64,000 bases of DNA from Candidatus Aminicenantota bacterium (GTDB lineage: Bacteria > Acidobacteriota > Aminicenantia > UBA2199), in the NCBI GenBank assembly GCA_020355945.1, contig CP070627.1, forward strand, positions 7,460,356 through 7,524,355, written 5' to 3'. The position numbers and the translations under genes were made by a program. Under the pieces are notes generated by a model, which was given only the letters and a program-made list of their open reading frames with translations, searched no databases and was not told where the DNA came from. Below, in pieces: positions 55,901 through 64,000 of the stretch; the first letter of the stretch is position 1, and each line of letters opens with the position of its first letter.

Positions 55901-58900
55901 CGCAGTACGCTTTTGGGGGAACCGGTTTTTCCCATTCTCCGTACAACTGCTCGAAGGCTCTTTTAAGTCCATTGATCTCAATGGGGTCTCCCAGGCTGGT
56001 CCCGGTTCCGTGGGCTTCGATATAAGTCACTGTGGTGGGGTCAATTCCTGATTTTTTCCAGGCCGTCACCAGCAGGTCAGCCTGGGCAACCGGGTTGGGC
56101 GCAGTTAAAGAAGTGGTATGCCCCCCGTGGTTGACGGCAGTTCCTTTGATCACCGCATAAATATGATCTGCATCAGCCTGTGCTTTACGCAGCGGCTTTA
56201 GAAAAACAGCCCCGCACCCTTCGCCGCGGACATACCCATTGGCCTGTTTATCAAAGGTTTTGCACCGGCCATCCGGGCACAGCATCCCTGACTTACTAAA
56301 GGCGATATACCCGATGGGACTGGTAATCACATTTACCCCACCCGCAATGGCCAGGTCACAATCCCCACTGCGGATGGATTGCATGCCGCGGTGCAGGGCC
56401 AGCAGGGAACTGGAACATGCCGTGTCTACCGGCTCGCTGGGACCATGGAAATCAAAAAAATATGATACCCGGTTGGCCAGGGCGGAATGAGACAATCCTG
56501 TTGCCATCTGGGGAAGAATTTCCACCTGGTGGTCCCTTAACAACTCACTGTAATCACTGCCGGCTACCCCTACAAACAATCCTGTCCTGGTGCCGGCTAA
56601 GTCCGATGCCCGGTACCCGGCATCCTCAATGGTTTTCCATACTGTTTCCATGAAAATTCGCTGCTGGGGGTCCATTAACTCTGCTTCACGGGGAGAGATT
56701 CCAAAAAACTGCGCATCAAAAGCATCTACCCGGCTGATAAACCCTCCCCATCTGGCATTGGTTTTATTGGACTCCAGTGCCGGGTCACCGTACCATTCCC
56801 GCCAATCCCACCGGTCCGGGGGAATTTCAACGATAAGATCGCTCCCGGTTTCCAGGTGACGCCAGAAAACCTCCAGGTCGTCTGACTGGGGCATCACTCC
56901 GCTTATCCCGATAATGGCAATCGGTCCTGTTTCCATTACATTTTGGCTGTCCACTGCTGATTCGCCCCTGTTTTTGCTCTCAAGCTGCTGCCGGGGAAAC
57001 CTGGACCGGCGCATTGGCGTCACCTCCGAGGCTGGTGCCTCACCCGGATGGTCTTCCCCCTCCACCTCCCCTGCGGTTTCCTCCCCGGTACTGCCGGTGC
57101 TTAACCTTAAGCGATCCTTATAATAGTCGACCAGGTTGTCCCTGTACGCCTCCAGCAAATACCGGGCCAACGATGACAGGCTGCGGTGCTCAAATAAGAC
57201 AGCCGGCATGATTTCCAGGTTATACCATTGGTTCAGCAGGCTGCTGTACTCGGTAAAAGTCACTGAATCAAACCCAAATTCACTCATCTCTACATCGATG
57301 TCAATGTCTTTCTTATGTATATTTAATACGCGGGAAACACCGTTTACCAGGTCCTCATGGATGTACTCCACCAGGTCATGGCCAGGAACTTCTCCTCTAC
57401 CCGGGGTTTTCACTTTTTCTCGACTTGATTTTTTTTCTCCCTCTCTTTGCACTAAACGTCGGATTTCCGCCGCGTTTCCTTGCATCACCATAAACCGGGT
57501 CCCGGGATACGCCAATCCTTTTACAAAAGTATCTAATCCCGTTTGGGTGTCCAGGGGGGTAATGGCCGTGGTTTTTCGCCCTGTTGCCCGGGTTTGTTTT
57601 TCCGTGGTCATCCCGCCCTCTTTCCACAACCACCAGTTAATGGACAGGGTTTTGCCGGGATGCTGCTGCCGGGTCCTCAGTTCCGCGAAATTGTCCATGA
57701 AGCTGTTGGCATAGGCGTAATCACTTTGCCCCGGGTTTCCCATGACGGCTGCCGCGGAAGAAAACATGACGAAAAAGTCCAGGGGTTCTTGTTTTGTGGC
57801 TTTGTCCAGCCATACAGCACCGTATACTTTAGGGCCCAATACCGCTTCCATTTGCTCCCGGTTTTTATTCATGATAAAGGCATCCCGGAGGATACCCGCA
57901 CTGTGGATAATACCGTTGATCTGTCCGAAACGGGACTTTGCCCGCGACACCAGGTCCTCCACTTCCGACTGCCTGGATATATCCGCTTTGATATAAAGAA
58001 CCTCGGCACCCGGTTGTTCCAGTTCCTCCAGTTTTTTTTGCATTTCCCCATTGAGTTCTGAGATATCGGTGAGCACCAGCCTGGCTTTTACCTGCCTGGC
58101 TAAATACCTGGCAAATATCATTCCCAGGCCGCCGGTCCCACCGGTGATAAGGTAAACCCCGCTTTCCCGCGGCAGCCTGGCGGTTCTATTGCCGCGGTCA
58201 TTACCGCTTTCCAGCTTAAATTTCTTTTGACGCCTGACAAACCGGCCTTTATCCAGGTAACGCACTTCTATTTCATCATCCTTCCAGGCTGCAAATTCTC
58301 CCAGTAACTCCCCCGGGGTCAAGCGGTCCTGCCTTTGTATCTCCACGGTTTTGTAATGAAATTTCGAGTTTTCCAGGCGAAGGGTCCTGGCAAACCCGTT
58401 CAATGCTGCATGCTGGGGTTGGGGGCTGTCTTGCGCCGAATAAACATACAACAACCGCACCTTACCGGTCACTCCCTGTTTCATTAACGCTTGACTCAAA
58501 TAAAATACCGAATAAATACCTCTTTCTAACTGCATCCCTAAGGATGCCTCTTCCCCTGTAAATTTCTCCCGCGGCCACATATGGATGATCCGGGTGGGGA
58601 TAAAGCCCTGCTTTTCCAGGGTTGCTAATAACTGCCCATAATCCCCTGGTTTCCCGGGATTGATTTCATATATGCCATTGTCCTGGTCCGGGGGTTGATA
58701 CCCTGTCCCGGGTTTTACGCCTACCACTGCTGCTTGTTCTTCCAGGGCTTTCCCGATTTTAATATCATCCGCCGCTCCGGTGAAAAAAACCAGGACATGA
58801 TCCGGTTCCTGGTTGTTGGTACCGGTTTTACCGGGTTCCAACGACGCTTCCTCCCACTCATCATGAAAAGCCATCACGTCATCGGGTTCAGCTGCTGAAC

Positions 58901-61900
58901 CTGCTTCCGAATATGACTGCGGCTTGAAGACTTTCATAGAGAAATTCTTTATTTTGACCAGCACTTGCCCTTCTTCATCCGCCAGTTGAATATTAAAGGT
59001 TTTCACCTGGCCGCCGGTATTATCCCCGGCAGGTACGGCATAAGCAGCGCACCTCTGCGTAAGCGGTTTTAATATTTCAACTTCTCCCAGGGAATAAGGA
59101 AGATAAACTTCCCCTGGTTCAACCTGGTCCCGGGGGCTGCCGTTCAAACCCATTACCGCCTGCAGTGCCCCTTCCATTATTGACGGGTGCAGCCCAAACT
59201 CCCGGAACCCCGGGCTGCACACCTGGGGCAGCTCAAGCAAACACAACGCTTCACTGCCCTCCTCACTGCCGTACATCTCACCCATCAATCGAAAGGATAC
59301 ACCGTAATGTAATCCCGCTTTTTCAGCTAACTCATAGTATTTGGCGCCATCACCCTTTTGAATACATCGAGCCCTGGCGGCCTCGATATCCAGCCGCTCA
59401 TCCCCTGCTTGCTTTTCCCCTTGATCCGCATAAACCAACTGCCCCCACACATGGACCAACCGCTTCCCTTCTTCCTTTACAGTATACACTTCATACCGGA
59501 CCATTTCCTCATCACGATTCATATTCGTATCAGTATGGGCATCCGTATAGAGACCCATGTAAACCCGGGGAGCATCCTTGTCCGTATCCAATATGACCGG
59601 CCTTGCCCATACTATGTTTTTGATTTTTTTTACTTTCATATTTTTCCTGGCCAGGTTGCCTGCCGCCCTGGCCATTTCCAGGTAAGCCACCCCGGGTAAG
59701 ACCATTTTTCCCCCTACCACATGATCTCTTAAACAATAATCTTCCCTGGTGAATACCTTCATAAAACACTGCTCTTCCAGGGTGGATTCATTGGCATCAA
59801 TGAAGGGATGGAGCTTAGAGACATGACCACAAATTACAGCGGTTCCATCAACCCGGGGAATTTCCGGCTTCCAGCACTGCTCCTTCTTAAACGGGTAGGT
59901 GGGGAGCGAAACCCGAGGCGGAGTTTGCACCGGGTACAACAATTGCCAATCGATTTCCATTCCCGATACCCAGAGCCGGGCCAGCTTGTCGAGCTTTTGC
60001 TTCTCTATTAAGCGAAGAACAAATTCCCGCCCTTCTTCACCTTCCATCAATAACTCGGTCCTGGCAGTGCTGCCGGCAGTATTTCCCCGATATAAACCCG
60101 GGATATCTTTTTCCCCCCGGCAGTATCGCCCCAATTTCTCTTTGAGTTCCTCGATACCGGCCGCCACTACGGCCAACCGCTCTTCCATGGCTTCCCGTCC
60201 CACCTGCAAGGTGTAGACCAGGCTTGCCCATGAAATACCCGCGCTTTCCAGGAGGTCCGACATCTCCCCGGTATAGACCTTCAGCCTCTCTTCACTCCTG
60301 CCGGAAAGCACAAAAATACCGGGAGTGCTTTCATTGAGAATGACGGTTGAAGCGGTAATCTCCTGGCTGGGCATATATTCTTCCAGCACCACATGGGTAT
60401 TATTGCCAGCCATGCCGAAAGAACTTATTCCAGCCCGCCTGGGGACCCCTTCCGCGGTTTCCCAGGGCTGAAGTGCTGTATTGATATAGAAAGGAGAGTC
60501 TTCCAATTGGATATACGGATTTATTTCTTTAAAAAAGGGCATGGCCGGTACCTGTTTATGCTTCATGGCTAATACGGTTTTCACCACACCGGCAATGCCA
60601 GCCGCCCCCTCAAGATGACCGATATGAGCTTTGGCCGAACCGATTCCACAAAACCCTTGCCGGCGGGTGAAATGACTGAAAGCTTTTTTAAGGGCATTGA
60701 TTTCAACGGGGTCTCCCAATATGGTGCCGGTGCCGTGGGCTTCGATATAGGAAATCGTTCCCGGATCGATTCCTGCTTCCTTCCAGGCCTTCAATACCAC
60801 GGCGGTTTGCAATTCCGGCCGCGGTGACATCGGGTTATTGGATTTTCCCACATGATTGGCGGCCGAACCCTTGATGATGGCATGAATCTGATCACCATCG
60901 CGGATGGCTTTGGATAAGGGTTTTAACAATAAGGCCGCCACCCCTTCACCCGGCACATAGCCATCGGCAGCTTTATCAAAGGTATAACACCGGCCCGTGG
61001 GCGACAACGCCTGGACCCGGGAAAAACTCACATAATGCAGCGGACTTAATACCAGGTTGGTACCTGCCGCAAATGCCATCTCACACTCATTGTCACGTAA
61101 TGCTTTACAAGCCAAATGCACCGCGGTTAACGACGATGCACACGCATTATCAATAGGCATACTCTGACCCTGCAAATCAAACGTATAAGATAAACGACCG
61201 GGAAAAGAACATAAAAAACAACCACTGGCTTGGTAATCCACTAAAGGCGTATGGGCCCGTACAATCTCATCCCAATAATCACGATAACAAACCCCAACAA
61301 ATACCCCGGTCTGACTTCCCCAAATTCGCTGACCATAACCCGCCTCCTCAATCGCTTCATGCACCACCTCCAGGAGTATACGAAACTGCGGGTCCATCCA
61401 CACCGCTTCCCGCGGCGAAATACCAAAAAACACCGGGTCAAACTTATCTACTTCAATAAAACTACCCCACTTACAATACGTCTTGTTAGGCGCATCACGG
61501 TTCTTTTCAAACCACGGCCGCCAATCAAAATGATCGGCCGGTACTTCCGTGATCAAATCCCTACCCTCCCGTAAATTTTCCCAAAAAGCATCCAACGTGG
61601 GGGACCCGGCAAAACGCCCGGCCATGCCAATGATGGCAATGTCTTTACTGCCTTCGGCCACCAGGGGGGCTCTTTTCGAGAAAAGCCCCTGGCAGGGGCG
61701 ACCTATTATCCCCCCGGACCCCCCGCAAAAGCTTTTGTCTATTTTCATCGTCCCGGGCATGGACCGATCATCATCAAATGTACTGCTTTCTCCTATATCC
61801 AGGTACCTGGAGAAGACGTCTTTATGCTCATTAATAAAATACGAGGTTAGCTCTTCAATATTCTGGTACTCGAAAAATAACGTGGGATACAACTCGATGC

Positions 61901-63146
61901 CCACTTCCCTCTCAATCTCCTCGGACAAGCGGATCAGGGTATTGGAATCAATCCCTAAATCCATAAAATTCTTGTCCCTTTTTCCTGTCAATAACCCACC
62001 ACTGTATCCCAAAAGAACCGCAATTTTGTTAACCAGGTAGGTATGGATTCCCTCTGCCAATCCATCCGCTAATACCCCGGCGGATGAAGATCGATGCAAT
62101 TCCCCCGGGGCCGGTATTCTTACCTCTTCGCTTTTTGCGCCTGTCATTACCTTCGACTCGTTGGTCCTGTTATCTTCTTTATTTAAAAATGCTCCCTCAC
62201 CGGCATACTTGAAAGTAAACTCCTTCACCGCCAACCACACCTGACCGGTTTCATCACCAATCGTATAATCCACAGTCAATGCATTTGAATTGACGTTGAC
62301 CACCTTGCCAAGACAAACACAGCCATCATACCCGGATACCGGACCGCGAACAAAAATATCCTTGATCATAAAAGGGATCCACATCCCCTGCCCATCTCCC
62401 GGATGCAGCAGCTCATCCGACAGATCAGAGACACTGACGATAAAACCCCCATCCAACAACACCGGATGAACCACATAAGGGTCCGTGATATCTTTAACCC
62501 CCGGTTTCAATACCATTTCTCCCAGGACCTCACTGCCGCGTATATATACATCGCCCACAGTTTGTAACACCCCTGGCCGCTGCCACAACTCTTTTTGGAA
62601 TATCTCCCGGCTGGAAATGAATTTGTCACTATGATCACGAAACCCTGGAATATCAATGGAACAGGGCTGATACTCACTGCCAAATACATACTCCCCCGTT
62701 GTGCTCACAGTAAAATCAACACCAGGGGATTTTTTAAAAATATTGCGGAAAAATACCCGGTCATCATCACTTTCCCTCTTCTCTACCTCTATGCCCACCT
62801 CCACTGCTTCTCCCGGGTATACCACCACCGGCTGATGAAACACAAATTTATGGATATGAATGAGCGATTCCCTATTCCCATGATCAACCCCGGGACAAAA
62901 AGACCGGGCTGCCTCAATGGCCATACTACAATGCGTCACTCCCAATAACACCTGCTGACCAAAAAGAATATGAGCCCTCAAATAAGGCTCATTGTAGGTA
63001 AATTTTTTAGTCAAATATATCCTGTTTCTACCATTTTTTTTACCTTTTTCTTCTTGTTTTAACTGCTTTATCCGCTCCAGGGCCTCAATTTTGGTTATCT
63101 TGTTCTCTTGTACCTCTTCTAAAATCTTCCGGATTTCACTTTTCAT
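49899..63146 (-). CDS. Trans-AT type I PKS-2 (about 4415 aa)
   Basis: The start is placed at the ATG at 63146 (MKSEIRKILEEV), with GGAGG six bases upstream; an in-frame ATG at 63209 has no ribosome site. Domains: docking helices; a double-hotdog DH-like domain (H59, G63, Leu68 for Pro; D232 but Ile236 for Gln/His); ACP1 (S401); KS1 (C669, DNACASS); DH (H1142 in DHVVGGKMVLPG, E1325 in IMEGALQ where Asp is usual); KR1 (GGTGGLG at about 1664, LRD motif, B-type); ACP2 (S1961); KS2 (C2244); KR2 (GGAGTIG at about 2958, VKN without Asp, so A-type predicted); C-methyltransferase (ILEIGAGTGGTS at about 3413); ACP3 (S3678); KS3 (C3939); and C-terminal docking (MQKLETGEATVADANRML). The DH-like/ACP1 unit is served by the KS at the end of PKS-1. 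The stop overlaps PKS-3 (ATGA). Confidence 0.95.
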   Translation of the reverse strand: MKSEIRKILEEVQENKITKIEALERIKQLKQEEKGKKNGRNRIYLTKKFTYNEPYLRAHILFGQQVLLGVTHCSMAIEAARSFCPGVDHGNRESLIHIHKFVFHQPVVVYPGEAVEVGIEVEKRESDDDRVFFRNIFKKSPGVDFTVSTTGEYVFGSEYQPCSIDIPGFRDHSDKFISSREIFQKELWQRPGVLQTVGDVYIRGSEVLGEMVLKPGVKDITDPYVVHPVLLDGGFIVSVSDLSDELLHPGDGQGMWIPFMIKDIFVRGPVSGYDGCVCLGKVVNVNSNALTVDYTIGDETGQVWLAVKEFTFKYAGEGAFLNKEDNRTNESKVMTGAKSEEVRIPAPGELHRSSSAGVLADGLAEGIHTYLVNKIAVLLGYSGGLLTGKRDKNFMDLGIDSNTLIRLSEEIEREVGIELYPTLFFEYQNIEELTSYFINEHKDVFSRYLDIGESSTFDDDRSMPGTMKIDKSFCGGSGGIIGRPCQGLFSKRAPLVAEGSKDIAIIGMAGRFAGSPTLDAFWENLREGRDLITEVPADHFDWRPWFEKNRDAPNKTYCKWGSFIEVDKFDPVFFGISPREAVWMDPQFRILLEVVHEAIEEAGYGQRIWGSQTGVFVGVCYRDYWDEIVRAHTPLVDYQASGCFLCSFPGRLSYTFDLQGQSMPIDNACASSLTAVHLACKALRDNECEMAFAAGTNLVLSPLHYVSFSRVQALSPTGRCYTFDKAADGYVPGEGVAALLLKPLSKAIRDGDQIHAIIKGSAANHVGKSNNPMSPRPELQTAVVLKAWKEAGIDPGTISYIEAHGTGTILGDPVEINALKKAFSHFTRRQGFCGIGSAKAHIGHLEGAAGIAGVVKTVLAMKHKQVPAMPFFKEINPYIQLEDSPFYINTALQPWETAEGVPRRAGISSFGMAGNNTHVVLEEYMPSQEITASTVILNESTPGIFVLSGRSEERLKVYTGEMSDLLESAGISWASLVYTLQVGREAMEERLAVVAAGIEELKEKLGRYCRGEKDIPGLYRGNTAGSTARTELLMEGEEGREFVLRLIEKQKLDKLARLWVSGMEIDWQLLYPVQTPPRVSLPTYPFKKEQCWKPEIPRVDGTAVICGHVSKLHPFIDANESTLEEQCFMKVFTREDYCLRDHVVGGKMVLPGVAYLEMARAAGNLARKNMKVKKIKNIVWARPVILDTDKDAPRVYMGLYTDAHTDTNMNRDEEMVRYEVYTVKEEGKRLVHVWGQLVYADQGEKQAGDERLDIEAARARCIQKGDGAKYYELAEKAGLHYGVSFRLMGEMYGSEEGSEALCLLELPQVCSPGFREFGLHPSIMEGALQAVMGLNGSPRDQVEPGEVYLPYSLGEVEILKPLTQRCAAYAVPAGDNTGGQVKTFNIQLADEEGQVLVKIKNFSMKVFKPQSYSEAGSAAEPDDVMAFHDEWEEASLEPGKTGTNNQEPDHVLVFFTGAADDIKIGKALEEQAAVVGVKPGTGYQPPDQDNGIYEINPGKPGDYGQLLATLEKQGFIPTRIIHMWPREKFTGEEASLGMQLERGIYSVFYLSQALMKQGVTGKVRLLYVYSAQDSPQPQHAALNGFARTLRLENSKFHYKTVEIQRQDRLTPGELLGEFAAWKDDEIEVRYLDKGRFVRRQKKFKLESGNDRGNRTARLPRESGVYLITGGTGGLGMIFARYLARQVKARLVLTDISELNGEMQKKLEELEQPGAEVLYIKADISRQSEVEDLVSRAKSRFGQINGIIHSAGILRDAFIMNKNREQMEAVLGPKVYGAVWLDKATKQEPLDFFVMFSSAAAVMGNPGQSDYAYANSFMDNFAELRTRQQHPGKTLSINWWLWKEGGMTTEKQTRATGRKTTAITPLDTQTGLDTFVKGLAYPGTRFMVMQGNAAEIRRLVQREGEKKSSREKVKTPGRGEVPGHDLVEYIHEDLVNGVSRVLNIHKKDIDIDVEMSEFGFDSVTFTEYSSLLNQWYNLEIMPAVLFEHRSLSSLARYLLEAYRDNLVDYYKDRLRLSTGSTGEETAGEVEGEDHPGEAPASEVTPMRRSRFPRQQLESKNRGESAVDSQNVMETGPIAIIGISGVMPQSDDLEVFWRHLETGSDLIVEIPPDRWDWREWYGDPALESNKTNARWGGFISRVDAFDAQFFGISPREAELMDPQQRIFMETVWKTIEDAGYRASDLAGTRTGLFVGVAGSDYSELLRDHQVEILPQMATGLSHSALANRVSYFFDFHGPSEPVDTACSSSLLALHRGMQSIRSGDCDLAIAGGVNVITSPIGYIAFSKSGMLCPDGRCKTFDKQANGYVRGEGCGAVFLKPLRKAQADADHIYAVIKGTAVNHGGHTTSLTAPNPVAQADLLVTAWKKSGIDPTTVTYIEAHGTGTSLGDPIEINGLKRAFEQLYGEWEKPVPPKAYCGIGSVKTNIGHLETAAGIAGIIKVVLAMKHKTLPATVHFKEINPQIELDGTPFYIIRETRPWECLTDEHNKKIPRRAGVSSFGFGGVNAHVVLEEWPEAQSAERRAQGAGRKEPHLIVLSAKNEERLKAYAGKMRNFPGQASASIEDIAYTLQVGRDAMAARLAIMASSLDELQEKLTQYCQYQPGMPDIENVYTGNIKEQPGNALVEGEEGEAYVKSLLEKRKPGKLGQLWVSGVNIDWRLLYPDETRTPRRISLPTYPFERKSHWIPGISISTPDQEDRKDFLYIPRWEPAPLLPSHIKRPEVKKDGKKEHKKQTVLIIYPLPSTGFEKAIAEYHRGDRVMEIGLGARTRETGTGHWEVDADDPSALGQVIGQLQFKILHDIYFLGGIEIKETAADNPDYLEESQQRGVFSLFRLIKSLSKYELSRYPIRFKVVTNDVHRVFPQEEVKPYSASLHGLTRTAAKEYPHFEMSCIDISLKGIRAQPGKEELQALVKPITADPGPGRGGNLEVAIRAGRRYVRTLKPALLPSPPGNHYHPFKRQGVYLILGGAGTIGLELSLYLAKTVQARLILLGRGELNENRKRKIDRIESLGGKVFYTRADAVDIESMRKAIDKARSIFNRIDGVIHSAGVVKNKTLENMDEEMFYRALAPKVKGSVVLYQVLKGQALDFMVFFSSSQSFIGEAGMSNYVTGNCFEDAFAYYLDRRENWPVRTINWGYWEVPGAAADENTGRYIIGQGFKPISPGEGAAVLPGILRSGVTQFLAIKAEPGLLEKMGVDMNSPAGHVVIYPEDMPSILETALDRNKQPLAKVIDFPRLERSHLEMEHFGRNLLLDAFRRMGVFLRAGERYDREDLKKKLKITPLYFRLYEILLEILGREGFIRFNDREVLTLQKLEDPGVQNELRCLEPRKNRLIADFPVIKAFLNLLWVCLEKYPDLLRGDIPAAEVMFPNYSMELMEEIYRGNDVADYHNQLVAWSVVSYIRARLPVPKGDEKIKILEIGAGTGGTSVPVFDAIRTHGYENQLIYTYTDISFGFTKYGREQYGAENPFVEFKVLDIEKEVTRQGFEPGGYDIVIAANVLHATRFIRNTLDNAKVLLKTNGWLIIYEKTSVQDFASITFGLLEGWWLYQDEQNRLPGSPLMSRGMWEIILKEQGFHRVVMLGYPLEPGKSIGQHVIAAESNGQVSQGMHPRPVDKNTDTREAVKQQESISSQTPPHREKKGGPGPREYIEKKILKTLSIVLQLTREELDIDTPYSDFGVDSILAIEIANKLNEELQVQLRSTELFNYSTVRKLTNYIIEKFGDFTGAAIDHKPEGEQNKHSNQVFKETAAPMEPGDSDVAEYPQLGVEKGEGSQGIAVIGMSGRFPDAVNVDEWWQNLAAGKNSVKEAQRWDTDTFYDPDPQVLDKSYCKWGGFLSGIDEFDPLFFNISPKEAEMMDPQQRLFLEEAWKALEDAGYADKELDGKKCGVFVGFNGADYQRLIRENRLSPDAYQMTGNYEAILSARISYFLNLRGPSITINTACSSSLVAVHLACESIRCGTSDMAVAGGVTITTSPEFYIMLSRTGVLSYRGQCRVFDNLADGIVPGEGAAAVVLKDLESARQNGDHIYGVIIGSGINQDGKTNGITAPSAPSQAELELEVYKRYKINPETIGYVEAHGTGTCLGDPIEIDALTEAFRKYTSKKQYCAVGSVKSNIGHSLAAAGVTGLIKVLLCLEYKKIVPSLNFEQENELINFQDSPFYVNTQLKEWQPGDNIPRTAAVSSFGFSGTNAHVVLQEAPLSVEQSSKTPPYYLIPISAKTQTALEQKLKDMITWLEKKGNGCQLRDISYTLLVGRSHYSFCSVFIVRDINELKRKIRAILEGEEVDDYLTHTLNEAREVSKPVTQRESALQQMGEAAIKELHQHRLTGSEYKKKLLVLADLYTKGYDMDWQGLYREEECLRISLPTYPFARERYWIPIPGPSGQEKKFLEDEEIKELMQKLETGEATVADANRMLEGRT

Positions 63147-63210
63147 TTCTTTCCTCCGGCAGCCAGGGGATTCTTTTGATTCACGAAAATCCATTTTCCG
63201 ATGCTCCATT

Positions 63211-64000
63211 TCATATCAAATGCACCGCTTCTTCCAGACTGATATTACCCCCCCGGATATCCTCCAGCAGCTCCATTAAAAATGCTTCATCAACAGCACC
63301 TGTACCAGCCGGCTCTATTTCTGCCGCGATTTTCTTACCCGGGCAATACTGTTTTCGTTTGAATCGAGGAAGCGGGAGCGGCTGCCGTTTTCTTACATAC
63401 TCATGAACCGGGATAAACTCCTCCAAAATCATATGACAATTGGTGCCGCCAAATCCAAACGAAGAAACTGCTGCCCGGCGAATAGGGCTATTTTTTCCCG
63501 GGAGCCATTCCCTGGCAGTGGTGATAGGATAAAAAGGAGATTCGGCAAATTTGAACCTGGGATGGGGGTTTTCACAATGAATGGTGGGGGGTAAGGTTTT
63601 ATGCTGCAGGGCGAGGACAACTTTGATAAAGCTGGGAATACCCGCAGCCCGCAGCAAATGCCCCATATTGGATTTGACAGAACCCACAGCACAGTATTGT
63701 TTATCCCGGGTAAATTCCCGGTACACCTGGGTAGCGGCTCGTATCTCAATCGGATCACCCAACAGGGTCCCGGTGCCGTGTGCTTCCATGTAAGTAATGG
63801 TGTCGGCTGATACCCCACTGGCTGCCAATGCCTGGCGAATCACCTCCTTTTGACCTTCAATGCTGGGGACGGTTACCCCCATGGTACGACCATCATTATT
63901 TACTGCCGAACCTGCTATCACTGCCAGGATTTCATCCCCTTCCTCCAGGGCGGTTTCATAAGATTTCAACAGTACAATTCCTGATCCTTCTCCCAATGCA
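63211..64000 (-). CDS. Trans-AT PKS-1, C-terminal part (partial)
   Basis: The frame is open to the window edge; the first visible codons read Ala-Leu-Gly-Glu-Gly, i.e. the middle of a KS, so the TTG at 63996 is not a real start. Visible are EAHGTGTLLGD and KSNMGHLLRAAG (both catalytic His present), RRAAVSSFGFGGTNCH, a short linker without the LPTYPF ending seen in the other subunits, and a C-terminal docking segment (LMELLEDIRGGNISLEEAVHLI). The Cys lies outside the window. The KS probably hands its chain to the DH-like/ACP1 pair at the start of PKS-2, which begins 64 bases downstream. Confidence 0.93.
   Translation of the reverse strand, partial: ALGEGSGIVLLKSYETALEEGDEILAVIAGSAVNNDGRTMGVTVPSIEGQKEVIRQALAASGVSADTITYMEAHGTGTLLGDPIEIRAATQVYREFTRDKQYCAVGSVKSNMGHLLRAAGIPSFIKVVLALQHKTLPPTIHCENPHPRFKFAESPFYPITTAREWLPGKNSPIRRAAVSSFGFGGTNCHMILEEFIPVHEYVRKRQPLPLPRFKRKQYCPGKKIAAEIEPAGTGAVDEAFLMELLEDIRGGNISLEEAVHLI

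Noticed and set aside
63147..63209. Upstream ATG start for PKS-2
   Set aside because: No Shine-Dalgarno sequence precedes it, whereas GGAGG lies six bases before the ATG at 63146, which also begins the docking helix.
29280..63540. Recurrent LPTYPF/AYTLQVGR-coding DNA segments as mobile or CRISPR-like repeats
   Set aside because: The repeats are in frame, spaced by whole modules and encode the conserved KS post-linker, so homologous module structure explains them.
63994..63996. TTG as the start of a small ketosynthase-like gene
   Set aside because: The frame stays open to the window end and the sequence there is mid-KS, so this is the 3' part of a larger PKS gene.

Overview
The window is dominated by one minus-strand biosynthetic locus, a trans-AT type I polyketide synthase (PKS) cluster of at least 50 kb (about 64000 down to 7430). 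It runs off the right-hand edge inside its first visible PKS gene. The host looks Gram-negative: it has an outer-membrane barrel protein, a LolA-like protein and FtsX/LolC-type export permeases. Shine-Dalgarno sites are strong and composition is moderate in GC. An uncultivated Acidobacteriota-like lineage (for example Candidatus Aminicenantes) is my guess, not something the sequence proves.

Left flank (1-6440): a YkgJ-type cysteine-cluster protein, an exported parallel beta-helix protein, a HEAT-repeat protein overlapping an M48 membrane protease, an exported SurE homologue, and a relic of an alpha/beta hydrolase. These look unrelated to the cluster.

Cluster in transcription order (right to left): PKS-1 (partial, 63211-64000), PKS-2 (49899-63146), PKS-3 (37156-49902) and PKS-4 (29273-37159). 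Next come a free ACP, a radical SAM protein, two KAS III homologues either side of a fatty-acyl-AMP-ligase-like enzyme, and a complete HMG-CoA-synthase beta-branching cassette (donor ACP, decarboxylating KS, HMGS, two enoyl-CoA hydratases). Then come an ICMT-like membrane methyltransferase, four tandem cobalamin-dependent radical SAM proteins, an outer-membrane barrel, an ABC transporter (ATPase plus two permeases), a LolA-like protein and a second ICMT-like protein. Many junctions are ATGA overlaps or very short gaps, so most of this is probably cotranscribed.

Assembly line read from the sequence: PKS-1 KS // PKS-2 [DH-like, ACP] [KS, DH, KR, ACP] [KS, KR, cMT, ACP] [KS] // PKS-3 [ACP] [KS with inserted ACP-like domain, KR, ACP] [KS, DH, KR, cMT, ACP] [KS] // PKS-4 [ACP] [KS with inserted ACP-like domain, ACP, ACP] [KS, ACP] [degenerate KS with inserted ACP-like domain]. 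No acyltransferase and no thioesterase is visible, so malonyl loading must come in trans and chain release must be unconventional.

The least ordinary parts are: a terminal KS that has lost its Cys, one His and a loop; three ACP-like domains inserted in KS post-linkers, each with a different residue in place of the phosphopantetheine Ser; two KAS III proteins that keep Cys but lack the catalytic His; and four adjacent B12-radical SAM paralogues.
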